DNA of 64,000 bases from Metabacillus sediminilitoris (GTDB lineage Bacteria > Bacillota > Bacilli > Bacillales > Bacillaceae): the NCBI RefSeq assembly GCF_009720625.1, contig NZ_CP046266.1, positions 877,501 through 941,500 of the forward strand. The letters are read 5' to 3'. The position numbers and the translations under genes were made by a program. Under the pieces are notes generated by a model. That model searched no databases, was not told where the DNA came from, and worked only from the letters and a program-made list of their open reading frames with translations. How positions within the stretch are numbered: the stretch's first letter is position 1; every line of letters begins with the position of its first letter. Shown in pieces: positions 1 through 11,049 of the stretch.

Positions 1-2
1 TT

Positions 3-332
3 GACCCAGCAAATTCAATTTATTTTTTCCCCACTACATCCTCGACAAGACCTAATTGTATTTGGGTTTCACATGACTATGTTAAAGAATATTCAAGAGC
101 AGAACATGATAACACAATGATCACATTTAAAAATGGTAAACAAATCACGATTCCTATTTCACAAGGTTCTTTTGAAAAACAGCTTTTTCGAACTTCGTAT
201 CTTTCAACGATTATTTCTTCACGAATTGAACAAGAGCAACGAAAATTAAACATGCTTCTCTTTCCGAATGGTGAGAAAGAGGTTAATACACTCTATGATC
301 ATATCATTAGGGAAATTACTCGCAAATTATAA
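3..332 (+). CDS. comK: ComK competence transcription factor, C-terminal part (cut by window edge)
   Basis: The reading frame is open from the window edge to the stop at 330-332, so only about the last 109 residues are present. ComK is the master activator of competence genes in Bacillus and binds AT-boxes as a dimer of dimers. The visible part contains the stretch SSTRP followed by WVSHDYVKEY and then NGKQITIPIS, which I recognise as the ComK C-terminal half (B. subtilis has SSTRPQCGWISHVHVKEF and NGKTMELPIS). An internal ATG at 117 begins a 71-residue reading frame but lies inside the conserved domain and is not the start. The gene is followed by the convergent yhjD-like gene. Identity is by remembered sequence pattern; the N-terminal half cannot be seen. 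Confidence 0.88.
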   Translation, partial: DPANSIYFFPTTSSTRPNCIWVSHDYVKEYSRAEHDNTMITFKNGKQITIPISQGSFEKQLFRTSYLSTIISSRIEQEQRKLNMLLFPNGEKEVNTLYDHIIREITRKL

Positions 333-426
333 TGTTTTTCCATGAAGGTTTCAGCGGAGACACCTTCATACTAGAGAAGGTGTCTTTAGTCTGTTATGAT
401 GACCATTTTATGACATGTACATGATT

Positions 427-786
427 CTATTTTTGTGGCTTGAATAAATAATCTTCCATTAGTTCAGATACTTTGTTACGTATTCTTGGATTAAAATAAT
501 TATGTTTTTCTTCATAGCCGTTATAGAGGAAAGAATATAAGGTGAATGCTTCATCACGCTCTACCTCATGAACTTTTATGTTTCGTTTATGCAGCTCTTT
601 TCTAACTGCAGCTAGATCATTTTGTACTAATCTTAATGATTCCTCAACAATTGCTAAGTATGGACGATGTAATTTAAATGGACTTTTTTGAATGATAGAT
701 AGATCGCGATTAAAGATTGTAACGGCCATTGGTAAATAGATGGATTGTTCAATCATTTCACGAATATCTTTCGGTATCCTAGTCAA
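427..786 (-). CDS. yhjD: Conserved Bacillaceae protein, YhjD-like
   Basis: A 119-residue soluble, charged protein without signal peptide or membrane segment. It begins MTRIPKDIREMIEQ and has a conserved-looking C-terminal block (ERDEAFTLYSFLYNGYEE, then NPRIRNKVSELM). Length and position between comK and yhjE match B. subtilis yhjD, which has no assigned function. The start codon at 786 has a strong purine-rich ribosome site (complement of ccccctt, 794-800). A LexA/DinR-like palindrome lies just upstream at 806-819, so SOS control is plausible. Function unknown; the family call rests on synteny and remembered sequence. Confidence 0.65.
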   Translation of the reverse strand: MTRIPKDIREMIEQSIYLPMAVTIFNRDLSIIQKSPFKLHRPYLAIVEESLRLVQNDLAAVRKELHKRNIKVHEVERDEAFTLYSFLYNGYEEKHNYFNPRIRNKVSELMEDYLFKPQK

Positions 787-805
787 AGAAATACCCCCTT
801 AAAAC

Positions 806-819
806 AGAACGTTTGTTCT
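806..819 (-). promoter_or_regulatory. Candidate LexA (DinR) operator upstream of the yhjD-like gene
   Basis: Plus strand AGAACGTTTGTTCT is a palindrome with GAAC-N4-GTTC arms. On the minus strand it reads AGAACAAACGTTCT and agrees with the Bacillus LexA consensus CGAACRNRYGTTYC except at the two outermost bases. It sits 20 bp in front of the yhjD-like start codon, between the ribosome site and any promoter, a typical repressor position. Binding is inferred only. Confidence 0.55.
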
Positions 820-949
820 ATTTCATCATACATGATCTAAAAAAATTTCGCAAGTCTCCATCCCTTTAATATTGGATACTGGATAGGGTTTCAAATTATG
901 TGTTAAATATGTAAAATAGATACCAAAGGATTAGATTGAGGAGCATAAT

Positions 950-1567
950 ATGAACCCGGAGACACTACAGGAATTTTTTACTTTAGAGCATTTAATGCAG
1001 TTATTTGAATCGTACCGTTCGCTAGGTCCTTTTTTTGCCATCTTATTACCATTGATAGAATCATTTCTCCCATTTTTGCCACTTGTTGTATTCATTGTCG
1101 CGAATGTAAATTCCTTCGGACTTTGGCTGGGATTTTTTTTATCTTGGATTGGGGCTTGTTCAGGTGCTATTATTGTATTTATCATTATGAGAAAGTTAGG
1201 GAAGTGGAGATTTTTTAGACGTTTGCAAGAGAAAAAGGCAATAAAAAAGTTATTAACTTGGATTGAGCGCAGAGGGTTTAGCCCGTTATTTCTCATTTTA
1301 TGTTTTCCATTTACACCTTCCGCTGCGATTAATGTTGTTGCCGGGATGTCGAGAATAAATGTTTGGCAATTTATCTTAGCGGTCTTATCAGGTAAGTTTG
1401 TTATGATTTTTATGGTTAGTTTTATTGGTCAAGATATACAAGCTCTATTCACACAACCGATTAGATCCATTATTGTCGGACTTGTCATCTTTTTATTATG
1501 GATTGTTGGCAAACAAGTTGAAAAACGTTTAAATATGTCATCAACTGTAAAAAATAGAGGTCGCTAA
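950..1567 (+). CDS. yhjE: TVP38/TMEM64 (SNARE-associated, DedA-related) membrane protein
   Basis: A 205-residue integral membrane protein with about five hydrophobic segments. A long conserved central loop contains FLPFLPLVVFIVANVNSFG, and the FPFTPSAAINVVAGMSRI motif is typical of the TVP38/TMEM64 (SNARE-assoc) family. Members are thought to be lipid scramblases or transporters in the cytoplasmic membrane; the substrate of this copy is unknown. It is the upstream neighbour of sipV, 17 bp away, in the same order as yhjE-sipV in B. subtilis, and the two are probably co-transcribed. The ATG at 950 follows gaggag at 939-944. Confidence 0.85.
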   Translation: MNPETLQEFFTLEHLMQLFESYRSLGPFFAILLPLIESFLPFLPLVVFIVANVNSFGLWLGFFLSWIGACSGAIIVFIIMRKLGKWRFFRRLQEKKAIKKLLTWIERRGFSPLFLILCFPFTPSAAINVVAGMSRINVWQFILAVLSGKFVMIFMVSFIGQDIQALFTQPIRSIIVGLVIFLLWIVGKQVEKRLNMSSTVKNRGR

Positions 1568-1584
1568 ATGTTGTAGGAGGGTTT

Positions 1585-2091
1585 ATGAAAAAACGGCGAA
1601 TTGCTTTTACAACTGTAGGTGTTTGTTTAGTAGCTATTTTATTGAAAAACCTGATTTTTGTTGAATATAAAGTAGAAGGTGTATCAATGCAGCCGACGTA
1701 TGAGGAAGGACGTCTGCTATCTATTAATAAGTTGGGAGTGTATTTTACTCCGTTAAAGAGGTTCGATATTGTTGTTTTCTATCCACCGAACAGTGATGAG
1801 ATTTATGTAAAGAGAGTGATTGGTCTACCAGGTGATGAAATCCATTACAAGGATGATCAGCTTTATGTCAATAACAAGGCAGTTAACGAACCATTTTTAC
1901 CTTTAAAGGACAATTCTAATGTTACTAAACTAACAGGAAACTTCACACTTGAAGAAATTACAAATGATATTAAAATTCCAAAAGGATATATCTTTGTCAT
2001 TGGAGATAATCGTCTTCAAAGCAGGGATAGCCGTCATTTTGGTTTAGTGAAAATGGATGATGTAATTGGGACTGCCGGTGATCGAAAATAA
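1585..2091 (+). CDS. sipV: Type I signal peptidase (SipV type)
   Basis: A 168-residue signal peptidase I of the short Gram-positive prokaryotic type. It has a single N-terminal membrane anchor (about residues 5-25), the catalytic serine in VEGVSMQPTYEEG, the catalytic lysine in YVKRVIGLPGDEI, and the C-terminal box GDNRLQSRDSRHFG. It cleaves signal peptides from secreted pre-proteins on the outer face of the membrane. Its short length and place downstream of yhjE match sipV of B. subtilis. A ribosome site (aggaggg) precedes the ATG at 1585. A rho-independent terminator overlaps the end of the gene. Confidence 0.88.
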   Translation: MKKRRIAFTTVGVCLVAILLKNLIFVEYKVEGVSMQPTYEEGRLLSINKLGVYFTPLKRFDIVVFYPPNSDEIYVKRVIGLPGDEIHYKDDQLYVNNKAVNEPFLPLKDNSNVTKLTGNFTLEEITNDIKIPKGYIFVIGDNRLQSRDSRHFGLVKMDDVIGTAGDRK

Positions 2092-2160
2092 TGCTAACTC
2101 ACAATAGAATTAACTTCTCGGAAAGAAGAAGTTATTGTCTTATGGGTTAGCATTTTTTAT
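2090..2160 (+). terminator. Rho-independent terminator after sipV
   Basis: AATGCTAAC (2090-2098) pairs with GTTAGCATT (2146-2154), followed by a T-run. An inner stem AACTTCT/AGAAGTT sits in the loop. The left arm starts inside the last sipV codons. Confidence 0.75.
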
Positions 2161-2266
2161 TCAAATGAAAGCTTTCTTGGATACAAAGCAGGGAGCGTTA
2201 AATGGAATTTACTTAAAAAGTAAAGTAAAATATAAGAGATAGATAAAAACAAAATAAGTCATGTTT

Positions 2267-2300
2267 TACCACACTGTTTAGTTGTGGTATTTATTTTTTA
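2267..2300 (+). terminator. Second terminator-like hairpin between sipV and addB
   Basis: TACCACA (2267-2273) pairs with TGTGGTA (2283-2289) and is followed by TTTATTTTTT. No ORF lies between this and the sipV terminator, so it may act as back-up or end a short untranslated RNA from 2160-2266. Confidence 0.5.
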
Positions 2301-2369
2301 AAAGGAATGAGGATATAGTTCTTTGTACTTAGCTTTCATGGGCAGTGAACGTCACACTCTTTGTATGCT

Positions 2370-2432
2370 AAGGCAACATCTATATGGAGTTCTCCAGTTT
2401 ATACATTGCTGAACTGGCTCTTGCCTTTTTCT
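2370..2432 (+). promoter_or_regulatory. Nested hairpin in the addB upstream region, terminator/attenuator-like
   Basis: Outer stem AAGGCAA (2370-2376) with TTGCCTT (2421-2427), inner stem CCAGTT with AACTGG, then a run TTTTTC. It lies 30 bp before addB. It could end an upstream transcript or attenuate addB-addA. I found no recognised riboswitch motif in it. Confidence 0.45.
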
Positions 2433-2461
2433 TAAATATTAATTGATAGCGGGGAATAAGC

Positions 2462-5400
2462 ATGAGCATTCAATTTATTCTAGGCCGCTCAGGGAGCGGT
2501 AAAACAGAAACAATCTTAAATGAAATAAGAATGAAGTTATTTGAAGAACCAATGGGTCGTCCAATTATCTATCTTGTTCCTGATCAGATGACTTTTGGAG
2601 CAGAGTATGAATTAATAAAAACGCCTAATTTAGGCGGGATGATTCGTGCCCAAACCTTTAGTTTTAGTCGTTTAGCATGGAGAATTCTCCAGGAAACCGG
2701 CGGAATGACACGTCATCATCTTTCAAGCACAGGAATTCAAATGATGTTAAGAAAGCTAGTTGAACAATATAAACAGGAATTTAAAGTATTCACAAAGGCT
2801 AGTGATAAGAATGGGTTTATTGAACAGCTGGAAGTGATGTTAACTGAATTTAAACGATATTGTCTCACACCGCAAGAACTTGAGAATTACTTAACAAGTG
2901 CCAATACTGATCAAGATAAAAAATCATTAACAGATAAGCTGCATGATATGGCTTTATTATATAAACAGCTAGAAATTCAACTTAGTGAAAAATATGTAGA
3001 TTCAGAGGATTATTTACGCTTGCTTTCAGAGAAAGTGCAAGATTCTGACTATTTGCGCTCTGCAGATCTTTATATTGATGGATTTCATAGTTTTACACCA
3101 CAGGAGTATGAAGTTGTATCAGCATTGATGAAGCATGCTGCGAATGTGAAAATTTCTCTCACAGCTGACAAGCCATATGAAGAGCATTTGCCTCATGAGC
3201 TGCACCTATTTCAAATGACAGGTAAAACATACAATAAACTACACAAGCTTGCCCTCGAAGAAGGAATGGAAGTAGACGAACCGCTGTTATTGAGGGAACA
3301 GCATCGTTATCATCATCCCTCTTTAAAACATGTAGAAAAATGTTTCGATACTCGGCCAACAAGTGTGTTTGAGGATCATCCGAATGTGACGATTTTTCAA
3401 GCTGCAAATCGCCGCTCAGAGGTGGAAGGGATTGCGCGGCAAATCCACAAATTAATAAGACAGGAACAGTATCGTTATCGTGATATTGCACTGCTTATTC
3501 GGAATTCAAACGACTATCGTGATGTCATTGAACAAGTGTTTCGTGATTATGAGATTCCTTTTTTCATAGATCAAAAACGTTCTATGCTTAACCATCCCTT
3601 AGTTGAGCTCATTCGCTCTACGTTAGAAATCATTAATGGTCATTGGCGATATGAAGCTGTTTTTCGCGCAATAAAAACAGAGTTACTTTTTCCTTTCGAA
3701 GTGAATAAAGAAACAATGCGTGAGGAAATGGATCTTTTAGAAAACTATGTTCTTTCTTATGGGATTCAAGGGTCAAGGTGGACAAAGGATGAACGTTTCC
3801 GTTATCGCCGCTTTTATACACTTGAGGATGACTTTGTTGTAACAGATGAAGAAAAGCAAATGGAAGAAAAACTGAACAAGCTTCGAGACATTGTTGTTAA
3901 ACCAATTACAACATTGCAAAAAAGACTAAAACGAAGCAAAACAGGACAAGCACTTGCCGAGGCGCTTTATCTTTATTTAGAAGATTTACAGATACCAGAA
4001 AAAATGGAAAGTCTACGTATGAATGCCGAAGAAAAGGGCTTCCTGTTAGAAGCGAGAGAGCATGATCAAGCTTGGCAGGCTGTTATTAGTCTCTTAGATG
4101 AATTTGTTGAAATGCTAAAAGATGAACAAGTGTCCATAAAACTATTTGCAGAGATTCTTGAAACAGGGCTCGAATCAATGAAGTTTTCTCTCGTGCCGCC
4201 TGCCATTGATCAAGTTTTAATAGCAGATCTTGAGAGATCGAGATTTTTCCATATTAAATGCTCTTTCATTTTAGGAGCGAATGATGGCGTTCTTCCTGCA
4301 AGACCGAAAGAGGAAGGTATATTAACTGAGGATGATCGAGAGGCTTTACACTATCAAGGAATCGATCTTGCTCCATCTGCAAGACAGCAGCTCCTTGATG
4401 AAAACTTCATTATTTATATGGGGTTATCAAGTCCATCTGAAAAGCTCTATTTATCCTATCCAATGGCAGATGAAGAAGGAAAATCCTTGCTTCCATCTGT
4501 TATTGTGAAACGTATTGAAGAGATGTTTCCAACGATTGAAAAGCGTCGACTTCTTAATGAGCCTGAAGTTCTATCTTTAGAAGAACAGCTTTTATTTATA
4601 GTAAATAAAAATGTGACGTTATCATATGTCACCTCACAGCTTCAATCATGGAAGCGAGGATATCCAATTCTCCCAATTTGGTGGGATGCCTATAACCATT
4701 TTGTTACATCTGAAAATCAGACATTAACGAAAAGAGTGTTAAGCAGCTTATCTTATGAAAACAAGCCAGAACAACTGGAAACATCAATAAGCCGCGAATT
4801 GTATGGTGAACATATCCAAGGAAGCGTGTCGCGCATGGAGCAGTTTACTAGCTGCCCATTCTCACATTTTGCTACACACGGATTAAAGCTAAGAGAAAGA
4901 CAATTCTTTAAGCTGGAAGCTCCAGATATCGGTCAAATGTTTCACTCATCCCTCAAACTTATTTCCGACCGATTACAAGAGCTTAACAAAGATTGGAAGG
5001 AACTGACAAAGGAGCAATGTGAACGGCTTGCAAATGATGCGGTTGAAAAGCTTGCACCACGCCTCCAAAGGGAGATTTTGCTTAGCTCGAATCGTTATCA
5101 TTATATAAAAAGAAAGTTACAAAAAATCCTTGCTCGCGCTTCAAAAATTTTAAGTGATCATGCGAAGGCTAGCGGCTTTGCACCCATTGGCTTAGAGCTT
5201 GGTTTTGGAAAAGGCGGCGAACTTCCGCCTATTCGCTTCACCCTGCCAAATGGCTGTACGATGGAGGTAGCAGGTCGAATTGACCGAGTGGACAAAGCAA
5301 CAGGCTCAAATGGAGTACTCCTGAGAATAGTTGATTATAAATCAAGTGATAAAAATGTTCAGTTATCAGAAGTTTACTACGGTTTGGCCCTGCAAATGCT

Positions 5401-5950
5401 TACTTACTTGGATGTCATCATATCTAATTCAAGTAAATGGTTAGGTGTAGAAGCTACTCCAGCAGGTGTTTTATATTTTCATGTTCATGATCCAATGATA
5501 CAGGCAAATACACTGTTATCGGAGGAGAAGCTTGATGATGAAATTTTTAAGAAGTTTAAAATGAAAGGACTATTGCTTGGTGATGAGGAAGCAGTCCGTT
5601 TAATGGATAACAATTTAAGCGAAGGCAGTACGTCAAACATTATTGCTGCGGGTTTGAAAAAAGAAGGTGGATTTCGTTCCACTTCATCAATAGCAAGTAA
5701 AGATGAGTTTGATCTATTAAGAAATCACGTTCGTTCAACATTTAAAAAGATCGGAACGGATATCACGGACGGAATTATTGATATTAGTCCTTATAAGTTA
5801 AAGGACAAAATGCCATGTACATTCTGTGAATATAAATCTGTCTGCCAATTTGATGAATCCTTATCGGAAAATCAATATCGCATATTAAAAAGTGAAAAAA
5901 ATGATGATGTATTAAAAAGAATGAGAGAGGAGGGGAAAGGCAATGAGTGA
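2462..5950 (+). CDS. addB: ATP-dependent helicase/deoxyribonuclease subunit B (AddB)
   Basis: The AddB subunit (1162 residues) of the AddAB helicase-nuclease, which resects double-strand breaks and recognises Chi in Firmicutes. A Walker A motif is seen at residues 8-16 (GRSGSGKTE). The C-terminal nuclease domain has [10 protein letters not shown] and IVDYKSS. The four-cysteine iron-sulfur clamp is complete: Cys798 in SCPFSHFA and Cys1119, Cys1122 and Cys1128 in [10 protein letters not shown]. Length matches the family (about 1160). The stop overlaps the addA start by 8 bp, implying translational coupling. The ATG at 2462 follows gcgggg. Confidence 0.96.
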   Translation: MSIQFILGRSGSGKTETILNEIRMKLFEEPMGRPIIYLVPDQMTFGAEYELIKTPNLGGMIRAQTFSFSRLAWRILQETGGMTRHHLSSTGIQMMLRKLVEQYKQEFKVFTKASDKNGFIEQLEVMLTEFKRYCLTPQELENYLTSANTDQDKKSLTDKLHDMALLYKQLEIQLSEKYVDSEDYLRLLSEKVQDSDYLRSADLYIDGFHSFTPQEYEVVSALMKHAANVKISLTADKPYEEHLPHELHLFQMTGKTYNKLHKLALEEGMEVDEPLLLREQHRYHHPSLKHVEKCFDTRPTSVFEDHPNVTIFQAANRRSEVEGIARQIHKLIRQEQYRYRDIALLIRNSNDYRDVIEQVFRDYEIPFFIDQKRSMLNHPLVELIRSTLEIINGHWRYEAVFRAIKTELLFPFEVNKETMREEMDLLENYVLSYGIQGSRWTKDERFRYRRFYTLEDDFVVTDEEKQMEEKLNKLRDIVVKPITTLQKRLKRSKTGQALAEALYLYLEDLQIPEKMESLRMNAEEKGFLLEAREHDQAWQAVISLLDEFVEMLKDEQVSIKLFAEILETGLESMKFSLVPPAIDQVLIADLERSRFFHIKCSFILGANDGVLPARPKEEGILTEDDREALHYQGIDLAPSARQQLLDENFIIYMGLSSPSEKLYLSYPMADEEGKSLLPSVIVKRIEEMFPTIEKRRLLNEPEVLSLEEQLLFIVNKNVTLSYVTSQLQSWKRGYPILPIWWDAYNHFVTSENQTLTKRVLSSLSYENKPEQLETSISRELYGEHIQGSVSRMEQFTSCPFSHFATHGLKLRERQFFKLEAPDIGQMFHSSLKLISDRLQELNKDWKELTKEQCERLANDAVEKLAPRLQREILLSSNRYHYIKRKLQKILARASKILSDHAKASGFAPIGLELGFGKGGELPPIRFTLPNGCTMEVAGRIDRVDKATGSNGVLLRIVDYKSSDKNVQLSEVYYGLALQMLTYLDVIISNSSKWLGVEATPAGVLYFHVHDPMIQANTLLSEEKLDDEIFKKFKMKGLLLGDEEAVRLMDNNLSEGSTSNIIAAGLKKEGGFRSTSSIASKDEFDLLRNHVRSTFKKIGTDITDGIIDISPYKLKDKMPCTFCEYKSVCQFDESLSENQYRILKSEKNDDVLKRMREEGKGNE

Positions 5951-8900
5951 GATGACTTCAAAGCCCGAAAATAGCCAATGGACAGATGATCAGTGGAAGG
6001 CAATTGTCTCAAGCGGACAGCATATTTTAGTTGCAGCAGCAGCTGGATCTGGAAAAACAGCCGTATTAGTAGAACGAATTATTCGAAAAATTATTTCCAA
6101 AGAAAATCCAGTTGATGTTGATGCACTGCTTGTTGTGACATTTACAAACGCCTCTGCAGCTGAAATGCGAAGCCGTATTGGGGAAGCACTGGAAAAAGCA
6201 TTAAAGGAAAACCCATCCTCCCTCCATTTACGCAGACAGCTAACATTATTAAACAAGGCGTCCATTTCAACACTTCATTCGTTCTGTTTGCAAGTTGTGA
6301 GAAAATATTATTATTTGATTAACATTGATCCAAGTTTTCGCATCGCGGATCAGACAGAAGGTCAATTACTGATTGATGAAGTGCTTGATGAGATGTTTGA
6401 GGAAGAGTATAGCCAGGAGGGTAACGAGGACTTTTTCGACCTTGTTGATCGCTACACATCTGACCGAAATGATGTTGAATTGCAAACATTAATCCGCGAG
6501 CTTTACTTTTTTTCACGCTCACATCCGAAACCAGCTGTTTGGCTGGACCAGCTCACAGCCAAGTATGATCTTAGTGAAGAAACAAAAGTTGAATCTTTGC
6601 CATTTGTCCAATATTTATTGGAGGATATTGCTATGCAGCTAGAAGGAGCAAAGGAACAGCTTTTGCAAGCAATGGAAATCACCAAACTTCCCGGTGGGCC
6701 AGCACCGCGAGCGGCCAACCTAGATGATGACTTGAAACAAGTTTCAGAGCTTTTAAGAGTAAAGCATTCATGGGAGCAGCTAAGTGAGCAAATCAAGACG
6801 TTTAAACCTTCAAGAGCAAAGATTGTCAAAGGTGATCAGTATGATAAATTCTTAACAGATCAAGTAACATCATTGCGTAAAGCAGCAAAGGATCAAATTG
6901 ATAAGCTGCGAGATGACATGTTTTCACGATCTCTTACCAATTACTTGTTAGACTTCGAGCATTTAAAACCAGTAGTGACAAAGCTTGTATCTCTTGTCAA
7001 ACAATTTGCAGACCGCTACGAAGGAATGAAAAAAGAAAAAGGGATTGTTGACTTCGCCGATTTAGAACATTATTGCTTACAAATTCTCCAGCCAGCGGAA
7101 AATGAACCGAGTGAAGCAGCATTGTATTATAAACAGCAATTTGCTGAAGTTTTAGTCGATGAGTATCAGGATACAAATCTTGTTCAAGAATCGATTTTAA
7201 AGCTTGTCACAAAAGATGAGGAAGCTTCAGGGAATTTATTTATGGTTGGTGACGTGAAACAGTCGATCTATCGATTCCGCTTGGCAGAACCGTTTCTATT
7301 CTTAAGCAAGTACAAGCGTTTTACCCAAACAGCTGACAGCACGGGAATGCGAATTGATTTGTCAAAAAACTTCCGAAGTCGTGCAGAAGTACTCGATGGA
7401 ACGAATTATTTATTTAAGCAAATCATGGGCGAGAAGGTCGGAGAAATTGTTTATGATCATGATGCAGAGTTAAAGCTTGGTGCAACATATCCTGAAAATG
7501 AGTTGATGAGTACGGAGCTGCTGCTAATTGAACGCGGCGGAAATGATGAAGACACAGAACAGGGTGTGGAATCTGGTTTATTTGATGAACAAGAACTAGA
7601 AACCGTTCAGCTTGAAGCTAGATTAATGGCAAAAAAGATTAAATTACTTATCGATCAACAATTCCAAGTTTATGATCGTAACATCGGAGGAACTCGTCCT
7701 ATCACATATCGCGATGTCGTCATTCTCCTCCGCTCAATGCCATGGGCACCACAAATTATGGAAGAGTTTAAACAGGCGGGAATTCCTGTATATGCAAATC
7801 TTTCTAATGGATATTTCGAAGCGACAGAAGTAGCGATTATGCTATCTGTATTAAAAGTAATTGATAATCCATTTCAGGACATCCCATTAGCCTCTGTGCT
7901 TAGGTCACCTGTCGTTGGTTTGAATGCAAATGAGTTAGCACTTATTCGTACATTTGATAAAAAGGGAACCTATTATGACGCTTTGAAGGCATTTTTAGCA
8001 AAAGGTTCATTGATGAACCAAAATTTATTTGAAAAATTGAATAGCTTTGTTGAGCTTTTACAAGAATGGCGTGATAGAGCAAGGCAAGGAGCCGTTTCCG
8101 ACTTAATATGGCAGCTTTACCGTGATACAAAGTTTTTTGATTTTGTAGGTGGAATGCCAGGGGGAAAACAGCGTCAAGCAAATTTACGTGCCTTTTATGA
8201 CCGCGCCCGCCAATATGAAGCGACATCGTTTAGAGGTCTCTTTCGATTTTTACGGTTTATTGAACGAATGCAAGAGCGTGGTGATGACCTCGGTGCAGCT
8301 CGTGCGCTTGGGGAGCAAGAAGATGTCGTACGGCTAATGACGATTCATAGCAGTAAAGGCCTTGAGTTTCCAATTGTTTTTGTTGCGGGGCTTTCAAAGC
8401 AATTTAATATGATGGATCTTAATAAAAAATATTTACTTGATAAGGAATTAGGATTTGGAACAAAATTGATCAATCCTAAATTACGTGTAAGCTATCCAAC
8501 GCTGCCTTATATTGCTTTAAAAAAGAAAATGCGGATGGAACTTCTCGCTGAAGAGATGCGGGTGTTGTACGTTGCGTTAACGAGAGCAAAGGAAAAGCTT
8601 TTTTTACTCGGCACTTTAAAGAGTCCTGATAAGAAGTTAGCCGATTGGCGTAATCAGCTTTCCCATTCAGAGTGGCTGTTACCAGATTTCGAACGGGCAA
8701 AGGCGAAAAGCTACCTAGATTGGATTGGACCGGCCTTAGTTCGCCACCGTGACAGTGTTGCACTTAGTGAAGGGCAACATTGTTTCAATGAAGAGCTTTC
8801 ACAGCATCCGTCAAAATGGACAATTGAAATGGTGAAGAGCGAGGAATTAGTTGAAACATTTAAGGCTGAGCAAGAGTTAAATCAGGAACTGTTAACAGCA

Positions 8901-9665
8901 ATTAGCCACGGGGAAATCGTTTCAATTGAAAGTGAACATAAACAACAAGTAAAAGATCAACTTACTTGGGATTATCCATACAGAGCAGCAACTCGGAACC
9001 GTTCAAAGCAATCAGTATCAGAATTAAAAAGACAACGGGAAGTTCAGGATGAATATAGTGATCAACAGTTGCTAAGAAGGCAGTCCTCACAAGGTTTTTT
9101 ATATAACCGACCAAGTTTTATGCAAAGTAAGTCGGTTTCTGCAGCGGAGCGTGGAACAGCTATGCATACGGTCATGCAGCATATGAAGCTGGATGGTCCG
9201 GTTACAAAAGACGATGTGGCAGCAAAAATTCAGGAGCTAGTTGCTAAAGAGATCCTTTCAAAAGAATTAGCTGAAGTGATTAATAGTGAGCAAATCGTTG
9301 AATTTTTCGAATCAAGAATAGGGCAAAGACTACTAGGTGCTAAACAGGTTTATCGTGAAGTTCCATTTAGTTATGCCCTGCAAGCAGAGAAGTTATATGA
9401 CGATATGGTGGATGAACCGATTTTAGTACAAGGTGTCATTGACTGTTTATTTGAAGATGAAGAAGGCACCGTTTTATTAGATTATAAAACAGATACAATC
9501 CAAGATCGTTTTCCAAAGGGAATTGAAGAAGCGGAACAAATCTTAAAAGACCGTTATCGTGTTCAAATTGCTTTATATACAAAAGCAATTGAAGACATTA
9601 TCCATCGACCACTTAATGAAAAATATTTATTTTTCTTTGACGGCGGCTATTTAATTGACATGTAG
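5943..9665 (+). CDS. addA: ATP-dependent helicase/nuclease subunit A (AddA)
   Basis: A 1240-residue UvrD-like superfamily 1 helicase with C-terminal RecB-type nuclease, the motor partner of AddB. The Walker A motif is AAAGSGKT (ending at Thr39). Later helicase motifs include [35 protein letters not shown] and [13 protein letters not shown]. The nuclease domain ends with [12 protein letters not shown] and LLDYKTD near residue 1180. Start overlaps the end of addB by 8 bp, with the ribosome site gaggagggg inside addB. The gene is followed by a 202-bp gap with a hairpin before sbcD. Confidence 0.96.
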   Translation: MSEMTSKPENSQWTDDQWKAIVSSGQHILVAAAAGSGKTAVLVERIIRKIISKENPVDVDALLVVTFTNASAAEMRSRIGEALEKALKENPSSLHLRRQLTLLNKASISTLHSFCLQVVRKYYYLINIDPSFRIADQTEGQLLIDEVLDEMFEEEYSQEGNEDFFDLVDRYTSDRNDVELQTLIRELYFFSRSHPKPAVWLDQLTAKYDLSEETKVESLPFVQYLLEDIAMQLEGAKEQLLQAMEITKLPGGPAPRAANLDDDLKQVSELLRVKHSWEQLSEQIKTFKPSRAKIVKGDQYDKFLTDQVTSLRKAAKDQIDKLRDDMFSRSLTNYLLDFEHLKPVVTKLVSLVKQFADRYEGMKKEKGIVDFADLEHYCLQILQPAENEPSEAALYYKQQFAEVLVDEYQDTNLVQESILKLVTKDEEASGNLFMVGDVKQSIYRFRLAEPFLFLSKYKRFTQTADSTGMRIDLSKNFRSRAEVLDGTNYLFKQIMGEKVGEIVYDHDAELKLGATYPENELMSTELLLIERGGNDEDTEQGVESGLFDEQELETVQLEARLMAKKIKLLIDQQFQVYDRNIGGTRPITYRDVVILLRSMPWAPQIMEEFKQAGIPVYANLSNGYFEATEVAIMLSVLKVIDNPFQDIPLASVLRSPVVGLNANELALIRTFDKKGTYYDALKAFLAKGSLMNQNLFEKLNSFVELLQEWRDRARQGAVSDLIWQLYRDTKFFDFVGGMPGGKQRQANLRAFYDRARQYEATSFRGLFRFLRFIERMQERGDDLGAARALGEQEDVVRLMTIHSSKGLEFPIVFVAGLSKQFNMMDLNKKYLLDKELGFGTKLINPKLRVSYPTLPYIALKKKMRMELLAEEMRVLYVALTRAKEKLFLLGTLKSPDKKLADWRNQLSHSEWLLPDFERAKAKSYLDWIGPALVRHRDSVALSEGQHCFNEELSQHPSKWTIEMVKSEELVETFKAEQELNQELLTAISHGEIVSIESEHKQQVKDQLTWDYPYRAATRNRSKQSVSELKRQREVQDEYSDQQLLRRQSSQGFLYNRPSFMQSKSVSAAERGTAMHTVMQHMKLDGPVTKDDVAAKIQELVAKEILSKELAEVINSEQIVEFFESRIGQRLLGAKQVYREVPFSYALQAEKLYDDMVDEPILVQGVIDCLFEDEEGTVLLDYKTDTIQDRFPKGIEEAEQILKDRYRVQIALYTKAIEDIIHRPLNEKYLFFFDGGYLIDM

Positions 9666-9802
9666 GAAGATGACGGAACCCTCTTGGTTAACTTTTCAAT
9701 ATATGTAAATTTTTGCTGACTACTTTTAAATACCGTTGTTTTCATTTTTAGAATCGCTGCTTTCAATCAAGCACTGGTACTCCATATTTGTTTAGTAAAA
9801 AC

Positions 9803-9838
9803 AGGCTTGTTGTGAATGATATCAGTTGCAACAAGCCT
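9803..9838 (+). terminator. Hairpin between addA and sbcD
   Basis: AGGCTTGTTG (9803-9812) is perfectly complementary to CAACAAGCCT (9829-9838) with a 16-base loop. There is no T-run on the plus strand, so it is a weak terminator candidate or a processing/attenuation structure in front of sbcD. Nothing else is apparent in the 202-bp addA-sbcD gap. Confidence 0.4.
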
Positions 9839-9867
9839 AGATACTGTCTGAAAGGAAGTTATAACAA

Positions 9868-11049
9868 ATGCGAATATTGCACACAGCTGACTGGCACCTA
9901 GGCAGATCGCTGGAAGGGCGAAGTCGTTTAGCAGAGCAAGCACAATTTATAGACGAGCTCGTTAAGATCGTTGAGGAAGAAAAAGTAGATGCCATTCTAA
10001 TGGCTGGTGATGCATTTGATACGGTAAATCCACCTGCAGCTGCTGAGCAGTTGTTTTATGATGGACTATCGCGTTTATCTGATAAAGGGAAACGTCCGAT
10101 CATTGTGATTGCTGGAAATCATGATAATCCAGATCGCTTGTCTGCAGCATCTCCTTTAGCTGGGAACCATTCAATTCATTTAATCGGTTATCCTAGCCAT
10201 GAGGTTTTAAAAGTGAATGTTCCGCATGCACAGCAGCAGATGATCGTTGCAGCGCTTGCATACCCTTCAGAAGCTAGACTTGAGCAAGTACTGTCAGAAA
10301 CACATGATGAAGTCCTTTTACGAAATAAATATGATGAAAGAATTCGCGAGCTTTTTTCAATCATGAGTAAGCAATTCCAACCAAATACTGTAAACATGGC
10401 TATGAGTCATATACATGTTGCAGGTGGAAGCACATCTGATTCAGAACGTCCAATTGAGGTTGGAGGAGCTTACACGGTTGCTGCAACAAGTATGCCGGAA
10501 GCGGCACAATATGTTGCATTAGGGCACTTACATCGCCCGCAAAACATAAAACGTGCAAGCACGTTAACAAGATATTCTGGTTCACCGCTTGCCTACAGCT
10601 TTTCCGAAATTGGCTATGCGAAGTCGGTCACTATTTTAGAGGCAGATCCAGGTCAGCCAGTTGAGATGAGAGAAATCCCGTTATCTTCAGGAAAACCGCT
10701 TGTTAAGTGGAAGGCAACTGAAGGAATAAGTCAGGTGCATAGTTGGTTAGAGGAAGGTAGAGATGCTTCCGCATGGATCGACCTAGAAATCCATTTAACT
10801 TCGACTCTATCAATTGAAGAAATCCATCGGTTGCGTAAATGGCATCCTGGCTTCATTCATATTCGCCCTGTTTTTCAAAAAGAGCTTGAGGTTGCTGCAA
10901 CACGACAAGCTAATTTGCCTATTGATCAATTATTTTCACAGTTTTACGAAAAGCAAACAGGTGGGGCAAAACCTGAACCCGAGCTAGTGAAGCTTTTCTT
11001 AGAGCTAGTTCAACAGGATGATGATCTTGAAGGATGTGATGAGACATGA
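9868..11049 (+). CDS. sbcD: Exonuclease SbcCD subunit D (Mre11-type phosphoesterase)
   Basis: A 393-residue calcineurin-like nuclease subunit of SbcCD, which opens hairpins and trims protein-blocked DNA ends. The metal-binding motifs are all visible in order: HTADWHLGR (residues 5-13), GDAFDTVNP, GNHDNPDR (residues 83-90), SHIHVAGG and LGHLHRP. A good ribosome site (aaaggaag) precedes the ATG. The stop region overlaps the sbcC start (ATGA), so the two are translationally coupled. Confidence 0.95.
   Translation: MRILHTADWHLGRSLEGRSRLAEQAQFIDELVKIVEEEKVDAILMAGDAFDTVNPPAAAEQLFYDGLSRLSDKGKRPIIVIAGNHDNPDRLSAASPLAGNHSIHLIGYPSHEVLKVNVPHAQQQMIVAALAYPSEARLEQVLSETHDEVLLRNKYDERIRELFSIMSKQFQPNTVNMAMSHIHVAGGSTSDSERPIEVGGAYTVAATSMPEAAQYVALGHLHRPQNIKRASTLTRYSGSPLAYSFSEIGYAKSVTILEADPGQPVEMREIPLSSGKPLVKWKATEGISQVHSWLEEGRDASAWIDLEIHLTSTLSIEEIHRLRKWHPGFIHIRPVFQKELEVAATRQANLPIDQLFSQFYEKQTGGAKPEPELVKLFLELVQQDDDLEGCDET

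Noticed and set aside
931..1296. 121-residue minus-strand frame opposite yhjE
   Set aside because: Shadow of the real TVP38-family gene; no start signals.
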